The notes: a model not told the origin generated them from the sequence alone. Numbered from the stretch's first letter, positions 32,686 to 41,008 are shown. The stretch is DNA of 64,000 nt from Microbacterium sp. AZCO (GCF_039614715.1 NZ_CP154857.1:1054001-1118000); one strand, 5' to 3'. Translations and numbers: made by a program.

Positions 32686-33609
32686 TCACCCGAGCAGGAC
32701 CGTCGCGAGCAGGAGGACGGGGATGCACCCGACCGTCGTCAGGAAGACGGTGTCGCGCGAGATCGTCTCGCCGACGCCATAGCGCTGCGAGTAGTTGAAG
32801 ACGTTCTGGGCCGTCGGGAGCGCCGCCAGCACGACGACGATGAGCACGTCGTGGGGCCCGAGCCCGAAGACGAACTCCGCCACGACCCACGCGACGACCG
32901 GCATGACGACGAGCTTGAGGATCGTCGCGAGAGTGATGTCGCGTCGGCGCCCGGAGGGCGCGAGCACGCGCTGCCCGTGCAGAGAGATGCCGTAGGAGAT
33001 GAGCAGCACCGGCACGCACGCGTTCGCGATGAGCTCCGCCGGCTGCATGACGATGGGCGGAAGATCGATGCCGGCCACCGAGACGAGGGTGCCGAGCAGG
33101 GACCCGATCACGAGCGGGTTCGTCACGGTGCGCAGGACGGCGCGCCCGAACGACGATCGCCCCGTCGCCGTCACGGCCTCGAGGATCGTCATCGAGATGG
33201 GCGTGAAGACGAGCAGCTGCATGAGGATGACGGGCGCCGGATACGCCGCCGAGCCGAGCAGGTAGAGCGACAGGGGGATGCCGATGTTGTTCGAGTTGAC
33301 CTGGCCGGCCGACAGCGCGCCGATGACGATCTCGCCGGCCGGACGCCGCCACGCGAGCAGCGCGACGAGGACGTAGACGGCTATGACGGCGACCGCCGCG
33401 ATCGCCGAGACGGGGAGGAGAGCCGAGAAGAGCGTGTGCACGTCCGCGTTCGCCAGCACGACGAACAGCAGGAACGGCGACAGCACGAAGAAGGTGAGGC
33501 GGCTGAGCACGGGACGCGCATGCTCGCCGAGCAGGTCGATGCGCCCGATGATCCAGCCGACGAGGATCGCGACGCCGACGACGACGAACCCGGTGAGCGA
33601 CTCGATCAC
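32686..33609 (-). CDS. AEC-family permease (auxin efflux carrier-like)
   Basis: A 307-residue transporter with about ten membrane helices in two inverted five-helix repeats. The N-terminal GFVVVGVAILVGWIIGRI, the central NSNNIGIPLSLYLLG and the C-terminal LPTAQNVFNYSQRYG with Asn-Pro/Gly crossover helices mark the AEC family, which moves organic acids such as malate or malonate. Start choice is uncertain: GTG at 33609 matches the family N-terminus, while ATG at 33645 would add twelve residues. It is divergent from the SUOX-like operon. Confidence 0.87.
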   Translation of the reverse strand: MIESLTGFVVVGVAILVGWIIGRIDLLGEHARPVLSRLTFFVLSPFLLFVVLANADVHTLFSALLPVSAIAAVAVIAVYVLVALLAWRRPAGEIVIGALSAGQVNSNNIGIPLSLYLLGSAAYPAPVILMQLLVFTPISMTILEAVTATGRSSFGRAVLRTVTNPLVIGSLLGTLVSVAGIDLPPIVMQPAELIANACVPVLLISYGISLHGQRVLAPSGRRRDITLATILKLVVMPVVAWVVAEFVFGLGPHDVLIVVVLAALPTAQNVFNYSQRYGVGETISRDTVFLTTVGCIPVLLLATVLLG

Positions 33610-33768
33610 GCGCGAGCGGGGAGGGAGTCGGGGGATGCCACGCATCCAGGGTAGCCAGCCCGCCCGCCGCCCCCGGCCGGTCGGCGCCGTCCCTTTCCTC
33701 TGTCGGGTGCCGTCGATAGCCTGGGTGCCGTCGGCTGGGTTCGTCCGCCGCGGAGCGAGGAGGGGTTC

Positions 33769-34362
33769 ATGGCTGTGTTCTCGCGCGGCTTCGGTGCTCG
33801 GCGGCGTGAGGCGGATCCCCGCATCCCGCCCGGGCAGTACCTCGAGGAGGGCTTCCCCGTGCTCTCGGCAGGTCCGACCCCCGACATCGAACTGGCCGAG
33901 TGGAGCTTCACGATCCGCACCGAGACGGGCTCGGGCAAGCGCTGGACGTGGGACGAGTTCCAGGCCCTCCCGAGCGAGGAGATCTCCACAGACATCCACT
34001 GCGTCACGCGATGGTCCAAGCTCGGCACGACCTGGCGTGGCGTGTCGCTCGACACGCTGTTCGCCGACATCGACACCGAGGTCGAGTACGCGATGGCGCA
34101 CTCCTACGGCGGCTACACGACCAATGTGCCGCTCGAGGACCTGCTCGACGGCAAGTCGTGGGTCGCGTACGAGTTCGACGGCGAGCCGCTCGATCCCGAG
34201 CACGGCGGCCCCGCACGGCTGCTCGTGCCGCACCTCTACTTCTGGAAGAGCGCCAAATGGGTGAAGGGTCTCGTGCTGCAGCAGCATGACGATCCCGGCT
34301 TCTGGGAGCAGAACGGCTACCACCTGCACGGCGACCCGTGGACCGAGGAACGGTACTGGTGA
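33769..34362 (+). CDS. Sulfite oxidase-like molybdopterin oxidoreductase
   Basis: A 197-residue protein made only of the sulfite-oxidase-type molybdopterin domain (PF00174). TDIHCVTRWSKLGTTWRGVSLDTL contains the Cys that binds molybdenum, and LVPHLYFWKSAKWVKGLVL is the conserved C-terminal core. No signal peptide or dimerisation domain is seen, so it should be a small cytoplasmic oxidoreductase with unknown substrate. A GAGGAGG site precedes the ATG. The stop overlaps the flavin reductase GTG; that protein is the obvious electron partner. Confidence 0.92.
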   Translation: MAVFSRGFGARRREADPRIPPGQYLEEGFPVLSAGPTPDIELAEWSFTIRTETGSGKRWTWDEFQALPSEEISTDIHCVTRWSKLGTTWRGVSLDTLFADIDTEVEYAMAHSYGGYTTNVPLEDLLDGKSWVAYEFDGEPLDPEHGGPARLLVPHLYFWKSAKWVKGLVLQQHDDPGFWEQNGYHLHGDPWTEERYW

Positions 34363-35099
34363 CGGCGCCCGCCGCCGCGCGGGCTGTCTGGCGCGAGGCG
34401 CGGGTCGTCGGCGTGACGCCCGCGAACGCGCACGCGCGCCTGCTCACCCTCTCGGTGCCCGGCTGGCCGGGCAGCCTGCCGGGGCAGCACGTCGACATCC
34501 GGCTCACGGCCGAGGACGGCTACCAGGCCGTCCGGTCGTACTCGCTCGGGCTCGCCGGCGACGGCGACACGATCGAGCTCGGCATCGACGAAGTGCCGGA
34601 CGGCGAGGTGTCGCCGTATCTCGTGCACGACGTGGGTCCCGGAGACTCGCTCGAGGTGCTCGGGCCGCTCGGCGGGTTCTTCGTGTGGCGTGAGGACGAC
34701 CCGTCGCCCGTGCAGCTCATCGCCGGTGGGTCGGGCATCGTGCCGCTGCGGGCGATGGTGCGGGCGCGGCTCGCGGCATCCACCTCCCAGCCGTTCCGGA
34801 TGCTCGTGTCGGTGCGCACCCCGGAGGACGCCATGTACCGAGACGACCTCGTGGGCCTCGACGGCGGCGGGGGAGTGGAGGTGTCGTGGGCGTACACCAG
34901 GTCGGCACCCGACGGCTGGACCGGGCCGGTGGGCAGGCTCACACCGGCGGCGATCGACGCCGCCGTCTGGCCGGTCGCCGACGACCCCGTCGTCTACGTC
35001 TGCGGTCCGACGGGATTCGTCGAGTTCGTCGCGCGAGAGCTCGTCGCGCGCGGGCATCCCGCCGCGAGGATCAAGACCGAGCGCTTCGGAGGTCTCTGA
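34359..35099 (+). CDS. FAD/NAD(P)-binding oxidoreductase (ferredoxin reductase type)
   Basis: A 246-residue ferredoxin-NADP reductase-like protein. RSYSLGLAGDGD is the FAD-binding Arg-x-Tyr-Ser motif, IAGGSGIVPLRAMVRARL the NAD(P)-binding Gly-rich turn, and YVCGPTGFVEFV the C-terminal nucleotide site. It has no iron-sulfur domain. The GTG start overlaps the SUOX-like gene's stop, and its own stop overlaps the next gene's ATG. It probably passes electrons between NAD(P)H and the molybdopterin protein. Confidence 0.92.
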   Translation: MTAPAAARAVWREARVVGVTPANAHARLLTLSVPGWPGSLPGQHVDIRLTAEDGYQAVRSYSLGLAGDGDTIELGIDEVPDGEVSPYLVHDVGPGDSLEVLGPLGGFFVWREDDPSPVQLIAGGSGIVPLRAMVRARLAASTSQPFRMLVSVRTPEDAMYRDDLVGLDGGGGVEVSWAYTRSAPDGWTGPVGRLTPAAIDAAVWPVADDPVVYVCGPTGFVEFVARELVARGHPAARIKTERFGGL

Positions 35100-35365
35100 T
35101 GCGGACGCATGTCGATCACGTGGACGGGAACGCCCTCGCGGGTGTGCTCGCGGAGTTCATGAGCGCGGATGCCTCGACCCTGACCGTCACGTGCCGTCAC
35201 TGCGGCCTGCACGGCGACCTCGCGGAGGTCGTCGTGGAGCGCGACGATGTCGGCTCGATCGTGCGCTGTCACGGCTGCGAGCGGACGCTGCTCGTGATCC
35301 TGCGCGACGCCGGCGGCGGCATCCGTCTGCGTTTCGAAGGCGCGGCGGAGATCGCGTCGGCCTGA
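35099..35365 (+). CDS. Small zinc-ribbon protein (DUF6510-like)
   Basis: An 88-residue cytoplasmic protein with four Cys in CRHCGLHG and CHGCERT, spaced about 26 residues apart, typical of a zinc ribbon or rubredoxin-like knuckle. It is the third gene of the SUOX-like / flavin reductase operon; ATG overlaps the upstream stop (TGATG). A metal-binding or electron-carrying role with its neighbours is inference only. No start alternative is needed, as ATG gives the conserved MRTHVDHVDGNALAG beginning. Confidence 0.85.
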   Translation: MRTHVDHVDGNALAGVLAEFMSADASTLTVTCRHCGLHGDLAEVVVERDDVGSIVRCHGCERTLLVILRDAGGGIRLRFEGAAEIASA

Positions 35366-35372
35366 TCCGGAT

Positions 35373-36674
35373 TCAGCGCTCGGCATCCGCCGTGGCGGAC
35401 TCGCCAGCCTCGGCGTGGACGGTGTCGGCGTCGCTGAGCGTGCGCAGCCGTGCGAGCGGGGACGTCGCGACGAACAGGATCGTGCCGAGGAGCAGAACGG
35501 ATCCGACCAGGATGCCGCCGCGCAGGCCGAGCCACTGCCCGGCGAGTCCGCCCGCGATCGCGCCGAGCGGGATGACGCCGTAGGTGACCGTCCGCATGCT
35601 CGCGTTGACACGACCGAGGAGCGCGTGCGGCGTGCGCACCTGGCGGAGGGTGATGAGCAGCACGTTGGACAGGGCCGTGCCGACGCCGACGAGGAACCAC
35701 ACGGCGCACAGTGCGATCACGATGACCGTTCGCGGCCACGACGGCTGAAGCGCGGGAACGACGAGGAAGGCCGCTGTCTCGATCGTGGCACATGCCACCA
35801 TGACGGTGCCGAAGCGCATCCGCCGTGCGACCGCGCCGGCGGACGATGCGCCCAGCAGGGCGCCCACCGCGCCGACGGAGAAGACGATGCCGATCGCCCA
35901 CGCGTCGAGGCCGAGCTCGCGGAGCGCGTAGGCCGTGAACAGCACCGTGACCCACTGCGCGAGGGAGTTGTAGATGGCGGAGAAGCCCACGTTGGCGCGC
36001 AGATATCGGTCGCCGACGGTGAACGCGACGCCTTCGCGCAGCGCCTGCCACCACGTGCCCGCGCCGTCGGAGTGCTTCGGCGTCCGGGGCAGGAAGAGGA
36101 AGGCGATCGCCGCGACGAGATTCGCCCCCGCCGTCACGAGCAGCGCGAGCGTCGCGCCGGCGAGCTGGATCAGGATGCCGCCCACGCCCGGCCCGCCGAT
36201 GTCCGCGATCGCCGCGCTGGACTGCAGACGTCCGTTCGCCCGCGTCAGATGGGCGCGCGGCGCGTAGTCCGGCACCGCCGACTGGTAGCCGACCTCGAAC
36301 ACCACCGTGAAGACGCCCCACACGAACACGGCCGCGATGAGCAGCGGCACCGTCGTCCAGCCCGCGACCGTCGCGACGGCGAGCCCCGTGACGGCGAGCA
36401 GGGATCCGAGCTGGGAGAGGACGAGGAGTCGTGCGCGATCGCCCCGGTCGAACAGGACGCCGAGGGGGAGCGCGAGCAGGAGGAATGGGAGCCACTGCGC
36501 GGCCGCCACCACGCCGAGCTGCGCCGGGGTCGCGGACAGCACGACGACGGCGAAGACCGGCACGACGAACTCGCGCAGCTGCGTCGCCGCGACCGCCGCG
36601 GACTGTCCGGCCCAGAACGCCCCGAACCCCCGCCGGTCGAGCCCTGAGGCCTCGGAATCGCCGTCGCGCGCCAT
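35373..36674 (-). CDS. MFS transporter (enterobactin/drug exporter-like)
   Basis: A 433-residue protein with about twelve membrane helices. FGAFWAGQSAAVAATQLREFVVPV begins the first helix and GVLFDRGDRARLL is the loop 2-3 motif A variant. The sequence resembles the DHA3 group of exporters, where the driving force is proton exchange and substrates are drugs or siderophores. It is divergent from a CGNR-type regulator across a 58-base gap, and a GAGGTGA site precedes its ATG. A Glu-Asp-rich C-terminal tail is cytoplasmic. Substrate unknown. Confidence 0.9.
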   Translation of the reverse strand: MARDGDSEASGLDRRGFGAFWAGQSAAVAATQLREFVVPVFAVVVLSATPAQLGVVAAAQWLPFLLLALPLGVLFDRGDRARLLVLSQLGSLLAVTGLAVATVAGWTTVPLLIAAVFVWGVFTVVFEVGYQSAVPDYAPRAHLTRANGRLQSSAAIADIGGPGVGGILIQLAGATLALLVTAGANLVAAIAFLFLPRTPKHSDGAGTWWQALREGVAFTVGDRYLRANVGFSAIYNSLAQWVTVLFTAYALRELGLDAWAIGIVFSVGAVGALLGASSAGAVARRMRFGTVMVACATIETAAFLVVPALQPSWPRTVIVIALCAVWFLVGVGTALSNVLLITLRQVRTPHALLGRVNASMRTVTYGVIPLGAIAGGLAGQWLGLRGGILVGSVLLLGTILFVATSPLARLRTLSDADTVHAEAGESATADAER

Positions 36675-36721
36675 GATGTCTCACCTCGATCGTGCTAATG
36701 GTCTTATACCGGTTTACCCGT

Positions 36722-36727
36722 TAGGAT
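36722..36727 (+). promoter_or_regulatory. Leaderless -10 element of the CGNR regulator gene
   Basis: TAGGAT ends five bases before the ATG at 36733. The opposite-strand TATAAG at 36703-36708 is a plausible -10 for the divergent MFS gene. Confidence 0.5.
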
Positions 36728-36732
36728 GAAGT

Positions 36733-37317
36733 ATGTCCACCCGTCGCTTCGCCAGGATCGGGGGACACCCTGCGCTCGATCTCGCGAACACCGTCGACTG
36801 GCGGCTCGATCCCACGCGCCGGCACGACCACCTCACGGACATGTCCGAGGCGCTGCGCTGCTTCGCGGAGCTGCACGTCATCACCCCCGACGAGCGCGCG
36901 CAGGTCGCCGGGGCTGCGGTCGCGCACGACGAGTCCGAACTCGACGCGGTGCGGCGACTGCGCGAGGCCGTCTACGGCGTCGTCATCGGCGACGAGAGCG
37001 CTCCCGGCGAGCTCTCGCGGCAGGTGGTCGAGGCCACGGCCGTCGCGACGCTCGCACGACAGGGTGACGCACTCGAATGGATGCTGCCCGTCGACGCGCG
37101 CATGCCGCGCCTGCGGATGGCTCTGCTCACGGTCGATCTGCTGACGCACGAGTCGCTCGACCGCCTCGCGCGCTGCGACGACGACGCATGCGGCTGGGTC
37201 TTCCTCGACCGCTCACCGCGGCACAACCGCCGCTGGTGCGTCGCGGAGGACTGCGGCAACCGCAACCGAGTCAAGGCGCACTACGACCGCGTCAGGACGA
37301 CCGCAGACCGGGCGTGA
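36733..37317 (+). CDS. ABATE/CGNR zinc-finger transcriptional regulator
   Basis: A 194-residue protein. The N-terminal ABATE-like domain (about 8-130, GGHPALDLANTVDWR) probably senses a ligand, and the C-terminal zinc finger (about 140-190) reads CDDDACGWVFLDRS, then CVAEDCGNRNRVKAH, containing the CGNR signature. Family members are DNA-binding stress or antibiotic regulators. Its divergent neighbour is an MFS exporter, the likely target. Its last 26 bases overlap the end of the opposite-strand SRPBCC gene. Confidence 0.9.
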   Translation: MSTRRFARIGGHPALDLANTVDWRLDPTRRHDHLTDMSEALRCFAELHVITPDERAQVAGAAVAHDESELDAVRRLREAVYGVVIGDESAPGELSRQVVEATAVATLARQGDALEWMLPVDARMPRLRMALLTVDLLTHESLDRLARCDDDACGWVFLDRSPRHNRRWCVAEDCGNRNRVKAHYDRVRTTADRA

Positions 37318-37744
37318 TGGCGGCGATGGCGCTCTGCCATTCCGCGAGCATGTCGTCGAAGTCCTGGGCGAAGCGCGCGAGATCATCGTCGGCGGCCTCC
37401 TCGAGCGACGTCACGTCGTAGCCGACGTGGACGCGGGTGGCGGCATCCATCGCCTCGAGGCGCACCCGGACGGTCGTCGCGCTGTGTCCCGGCGTGAAGC
37501 GCGCATAGGTCGCGGCATGCGGGGGAGCGGACTCGACCACGATCCAGGTCGTCTCGCGACCCTCCGACGTCGTCCGCCAGACCGTTCCGGGCGCAGAGTC
37601 GTCCCCGACGTCGGCGAGGAACACCGGTGCCCATCCCGGACCCCAGAGCCGTTCGCCGGCCGCGGTGAAGAGCGGAAAGGCCTGCTCGGGCGGCAGGTCG
37701 ACGGTGAGCTGTCCGTCGAGGACGAAGCGCGGTCGGTGCGACAT
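37292..37744 (-). CDS. SRPBCC family protein
   Basis: A 150-residue START/Bet v1-like protein: FVLDGQLTVDLPPEQAFPLFTAAGERLWGPGW is split across the usual first strand and helices, with GTVWRTTSEGRETTWIVVE and a long C-terminal helix. The fold forms a hydrophobic cavity for lipid-like ligands; the function is unknown. It is convergent with and overlaps the CGNR regulator by 26 bases. A TACGGT -10 seven bases before the ATG and the absence of a ribosome-binding site suggest leaderless expression. Confidence 0.87.
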   Translation of the reverse strand: MSHRPRFVLDGQLTVDLPPEQAFPLFTAAGERLWGPGWAPVFLADVGDDSAPGTVWRTTSEGRETTWIVVESAPPHAATYARFTPGHSATTVRVRLEAMDAATRVHVGYDVTSLEEAADDDLARFAQDFDDMLAEWQSAIAAITPGLRSS

Positions 37745-37751
37745 AGCCGGA

Positions 37752-37757
37752 ACCGTA
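37752..37757 (-). promoter_or_regulatory. Leaderless -10 element of the SRPBCC gene
   Basis: TACGGT on the minus strand ends seven bases before the ATG at 37744. Confidence 0.5.
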
Positions 37758-37803
37758 GCAGGAGGCTGGTAGACATTTTCCCGGGGCGAAGCGAAGGAGA
37801 TCC

Positions 37804-38418
37804 ATGCGTGCCGTGCGCCTGATCGTCGGTGCCCTCATGGTCGTATGTCTCGCGGGATGCACGGCTTCTCCGAGTCGAGAGGAGCTCGCCGGCGCAGACG
37901 CGGCGCGTGACGGCGGTCTCCGCACGCTCGGGAGCATCGAGGTTCCGACGCCGGCCGGCTACAGCGCGGTCGCGGAGCGGACGATGGATGCCTGCGGCTC
38001 GCTGACGAGCGATCGCGGCGGGTTCGACGACACCCATGTCGAGGGCTACTCCTGTGCGCTGATTCGGCGGACGGTGTACACGGCGAACGACGACTCGGCG
38101 CGGTCCGACGCCGGTGCCCGTGCTGCCGTCACGCAGCTGCAGGAGGCGTTCGGGCTGGATCTCAGCCCGAACGTGCCCACGGCGATGGGCTTCTTCGACG
38201 CGGACGGCCTGCGGGTGGACATGACGGCGCTCGTGCGGCCGGCCGGCGAGGTCGACATCGACATGCTGCCGCTCTGGCACGCGAACCAGTTGGTGCACAG
38301 CGACGACGGAGAGCTGAGTGGAAAGCTGAGCGACGTGGGCGTGGATGCGGCGACCGTGCTCATGGTCACGACGACGGTGACCTACTTCCATCAGCTGCGG
38401 AGCAGTTTGCAGCCGTAG
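37804..38418 (+). CDS. Predicted lipoprotein of unknown function
   Basis: A 204-residue protein with a lipoprotein signal (MRAVRLIVGALMVVCLAGC, Cys at 19) and no recognised domain. The mature part has three further Cys (CGSLTSD, YSCALI) that might form disulfides and many short beta-type segments. GAAGGAGA precedes the ATG by six bases. It is alone between an SRPBCC gene and a convergent patatin gene, and ends before a strong terminator. I cannot assign a function. Confidence 0.8.
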   Translation: MRAVRLIVGALMVVCLAGCTASPSREELAGADAARDGGLRTLGSIEVPTPAGYSAVAERTMDACGSLTSDRGGFDDTHVEGYSCALIRRTVYTANDDSARSDAGARAAVTQLQEAFGLDLSPNVPTAMGFFDADGLRVDMTALVRPAGEVDIDMLPLWHANQLVHSDDGELSGKLSDVGVDAATVLMVTTTVTYFHQLRSSLQP

Positions 38419-38500
38419 GTGTGCGGGTGGTTCGTGCGCATCTACGGCTGGAACGGTAATCGCCGATAATGCACATTATGTCAACTCACGTCTCGAGGTT

Positions 38501-38533
38501 GCCCCTGCTCGGTGTGCGACACCGAGCAGGGGC
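38501..38533. terminator. Convergent terminator between lipoprotein and patatin genes
   Basis: A perfect 15-bp stem, 38501-38515 with 38519-38533 (CCCCTGCTCGGTGT inside), around a GCG loop. It lies between two convergent genes. The AT-richer bases just before it (38455-38482) contain no obvious gene. Confidence 0.88.
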
Positions 38534-38539
38534 CTCCCC

Positions 38540-39478
38540 TCAGCCCACAGGCTCGACGACGCTCCAGAACCCGGCGAGTCGGGGTGCGAGCGCGAGTCCC
38601 AGGTTGTAGCCCGCCCGCGCGGCGGGTGGACGCGTCATGGGATTCATGACGTTGTCTCCGAAGGCGTCGAGCGACGCCTGGTCGGGATGGATCTCCTCCA
38701 CGACGCTGCCCTGGGCGCGCAGATCATCGATCTGGTGCGCGAGGTCGAGGCGCCACTCGAGCGGCAGCCGGGTCCTGCCCCCGAACGGCGACAGCACGAG
38801 GACCTTCTCGCACCCGGCCGCGAGGTCGGCGTTCTCCGCGTTGGACCGGTAGCCGCCGTCGATGTAGCGCCGGTCGCCGATGCGATACGCGAAGCCACCG
38901 GCGGTGCTCGCCGCGACCGCATCCACGAGTCGGACCCCGCTGTCGCGATCGAAGACGACGGGCTCACCCGTGTCCGCATCGACCGCCGTGATCAGGAGGT
39001 CCTGCTTCTCGGGCCACTCGTGGCGGGAGAAGCGCGCGGCGACGATCCCCCGCCAGCGGGCCGTGCCCGCGTCGCTCGACATGGCGTCCGTCGCGAGCTC
39101 GACGCCCATCCGACGGCGCATGTCGGCGGGGTCGGAGGAAGCCGCGATGACGGCGTCCGTCCGCTCGAGATGATCGCGCGTGAGCGTCGGCCGGGTCGCC
39201 GGGCGACCCGCGACGGCCGGGATCGGTGCGACCGTCTGCTCGAACAGGCGCGCGATGGCCTCGCCGGCGATCTGGGCGGCAGCGGTCGCGCCCGCCGAGG
39301 TTCCGACGACGAGGTCGGCCGCGGAGGCATCCACCCCGCCCTCGGAGAGACCGGCGATGACGCCGATGAGCCAGGCATTGCCGGCCGATCCCCCGCCGCC
39401 GAGGACGAGGGCTCTGCCGGAGAGGTTCGTGGGAGAAGGAAGTGAGGTGTTCATGGTCGGAGCTTTCGATGAGTGCAT
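38540..39478 (-). CDS. Patatin-like phospholipase
   Basis: A 312-residue patatin-family lipid hydrolase with a Ser-Asp dyad. LVLGGGGSAGNAWLIGVI (about 22-40) is the oxyanion-hole Gly-rich motif, VVGTSAGATAAA holds the nucleophilic Ser (about 58), and RRYIDGGYRSN carries the Asp of DGG (about 206). No signal peptide, so it acts on membrane phospholipids from inside. The ATG at 39478 is preferred as GGGGAG lies five bases upstream; a second ATG at 39454 would remove eight residues. A 17-codon frame with an excellent ribosome-binding site lies just upstream. Confidence 0.9.
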   Translation of the reverse strand: MHSSKAPTMNTSLPSPTNLSGRALVLGGGGSAGNAWLIGVIAGLSEGGVDASAADLVVGTSAGATAAAQIAGEAIARLFEQTVAPIPAVAGRPATRPTLTRDHLERTDAVIAASSDPADMRRRMGVELATDAMSSDAGTARWRGIVAARFSRHEWPEKQDLLITAVDADTGEPVVFDRDSGVRLVDAVAASTAGGFAYRIGDRRYIDGGYRSNAENADLAAGCEKVLVLSPFGGRTRLPLEWRLDLAHQIDDLRAQGSVVEEIHPDQASLDAFGDNVMNPMTRPPAARAGYNLGLALAPRLAGFWSVVEPVG

Positions 39479-39501
39479 CGGCGCTCCCCGCGACGGCTGT
39501 G

Positions 39502-39555
39502 TCAGTCGCTCGACCGTGAACTCGAAGGAGCGCCCAGAGTGGACAGTGTGTGCAT
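39502..39555 (-). CDS. Possible 17-residue leader peptide upstream of the patatin gene
   Basis: ATG preceded by GAGGAGGTGAG at four bases opens a 17-codon frame (MHTLSTLGAPSSSRSSD) that ends 23 bases before the patatin ATG. Its ribosome-binding site is better than that of the downstream gene. It could be a regulatory leader peptide or the site could be accidental; no homologue is known to me. Confidence 0.3.
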   Translation of the reverse strand: MHTLSTLGAPSSSRSSD

Positions 39556-39671
39556 CGGGCTCACCTCCTCGAGTCGTGCCACGTTCGCCGGGAAGTCTAC
39601 CGCTCCTCCCCCGCCCGACCGCCGCGGAGCCTGGTTGACTGGAATCCACCGACCGGTTCGAGGAGGAGCAC

Positions 39672-40118
39672 ATGCCGCTCGAGGGCGAATATCTGCCGAG
39701 CACGTCCGACTGGGCGAGGCGCCAGGCCGAGGCATACGAGGCGAGCGGCGGCGCGGAGCACGCCCACCTGCGCGGCAAGCCCGTCATCGTGCTGACGACC
39801 GTCGGGGCGAAGACCGGCGCTCTGCGAAAGACCGCGCTCATGCGCGTCGAGCACGACGGGGCGTACGCCGTCGTCGCGTCGATGGGCGGCGCCCCCAGGC
39901 ATCCCGCCTGGTACTGGAACCTCGTGCGCAATCCGCACGTCGAGCTGCAGGACGGCGCCGACAAGGGCGACTATCTCGCCCGTGAGCTGGAAGGCGACGA
40001 GTACGCCGCCTGGTGGGAGCGGGCGGTCGCCGCGTGGCCCGATTACGCGAACTATCAGAAGCGCACCGAGCGCATCATCCCGGTCTTCGTGCTGGAGCCC
40101 ATCGCCGCAGAGTCATGA
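39672..40118 (+). CDS. Deazaflavin (F420)-dependent nitroreductase family protein
   Basis: A 148-residue split-barrel protein of the Ddn/nitroreductase family in which F420H2 reduces quinones or nitro compounds. [30 protein letters not shown] contains the Lys/Arg segment binding the F420 phosphate, split over strands, and [23 protein letters not shown] is the family core. No signal peptide is present. GAGGAGGAGC precedes the ATG. F420 synthesis genes are not in this window. Confidence 0.93.
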   Translation: MPLEGEYLPSTSDWARRQAEAYEASGGAEHAHLRGKPVIVLTTVGAKTGALRKTALMRVEHDGAYAVVASMGGAPRHPAWYWNLVRNPHVELQDGADKGDYLARELEGDEYAAWWERAVAAWPDYANYQKRTERIIPVFVLEPIAAES

Positions 40119-40125
40119 GCCGTGA

Positions 40126-40179
40126 GCGCACGAAGGCCGGTGCGGCGCTCGGTGAGGAGCGCGGCACCGGCCTGTGCGC
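40126..40179. terminator. Large terminator hairpin between convergent genes
   Basis: AGGCCGGTGC at 40134-40143 pairs with 40164-40173, with an inner GCGCTC/GAGCGC and an outer GCGCA/TGCGC pairing. It separates the nitroreductase-like and DUF6458-like genes. Confidence 0.75.
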
Positions 40180-40190
40180 GAATCAGCGGA

Positions 40191-40454
40191 TCAGAGTCCC
40201 GCGGTGTCGTCGGGCGTGGCCGTGGAGCGGCGCGTGACCCGCTCCCCCGCGACCGGGTCGACGGCGGTGTGGGTGACGACATCGGACCGGCGGCGACGCA
40301 TCAGGAGCACGATTCCGATCAGGACGACGACGACACCCGCGCCCATCAGGATGTAGCCGACCAGGTCGAGGTTGACCCAGTCCAGCTGGACGTTCAGGGC
40401 GAACGCGAGGATTGCGCCGATCACGAAGAGGACGATTCCTGCACCGATGCTCAT
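40191..40454 (-). CDS. Small two-helix membrane protein (DUF6458-like)
   Basis: An 87-residue protein with two membrane helices (about 3-22, GIVLFVIGAILAFALNV, and about 30-50, GYILMGAGVVVVLIGIVLL), an Arg-rich turn RRRR and a polar 35-residue cytoplasmic tail. The pattern is that of the small DUF6458 family common in actinobacteria. Function unknown. The ATG at 40454 follows AGGAAC. It stands by itself, ending at a convergent hairpin. Confidence 0.85.
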   Translation of the reverse strand: MSIGAGIVLFVIGAILAFALNVQLDWVNLDLVGYILMGAGVVVVLIGIVLLMRRRRSDVVTHTAVDPVAGERVTRRSTATPDDTAGL

Positions 40455-40561
40455 GCGAGGTTCCTTTCCGGGATGGCCCCAAGCGCATCCCACCTGTCCT
40501 CATGGTGTCATCGGGGCCGTCACCCACGGAGGGACTTGACAACCCGCGGAAACCCGGTCTA

Positions 40562-41008
40562 TCAGCCGTTTTGCATGCGGACGAGCTCCTTCTCGATGTC
40601 GTCGATGAAGGAGTTGTAGCCCGCGATCGTCGCGGCGACCTGCTCGTCGCTGAAGTCGGCGCGGTCCTGCCGGATCGTCAGCTCGGTGCCGCCGTCGACC
40701 TCGGCGAGGTCGAAGAGCACGGGCAGACCGGCGTACTGGTCGGGGTTGTCCGTGAGCGTCATGGCGAGGCGGGCCGGAGGGTCGACCTCCACGTACTCGC
40801 CGGCCCAGTCGATGCGGTTGCCGTCCGGCAGGAGCATGACGGCACGGAACTCTCCGCCGACGCGGACGTCCATCTTCAGGCTGTCCTGGGGCACCTCGAC
40901 GGCCGCGGTGCCGAACCAGACGGCGAAGTGCTCGGGCTTCGTCAGTGCGTCGAAGACGAGCTGGCGGGGCGCCGAGAGAGTGCGTGTGATCGTGAAGTAC
41001 TCAGTCAT
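40562..41008 (-). CDS. SRPBCC/AHSA1-like protein
   Basis: A 148-residue activator-of-Hsp90 (AHSA1)-type START-like protein: FTITRTLSAPRQLVFDALTKPEHFAVWFG is spread over the first strand and helix, followed by GGEFRAVMLLPDGNRI and a long C-terminal helix. It lies downstream of an ArsR regulator, overlapping its 3' end by eight bases, a pairing very common in actinobacteria. Ligand and role are unknown; repression by the ArsR protein is likely. Confidence 0.9.
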   Translation of the reverse strand: MTEYFTITRTLSAPRQLVFDALTKPEHFAVWFGTAAVEVPQDSLKMDVRVGGEFRAVMLLPDGNRIDWAGEYVEVDPPARLAMTLTDNPDQYAGLPVLFDLAEVDGGTELTIRQDRADFSDEQVAATIAGYNSFIDDIEKELVRMQNG

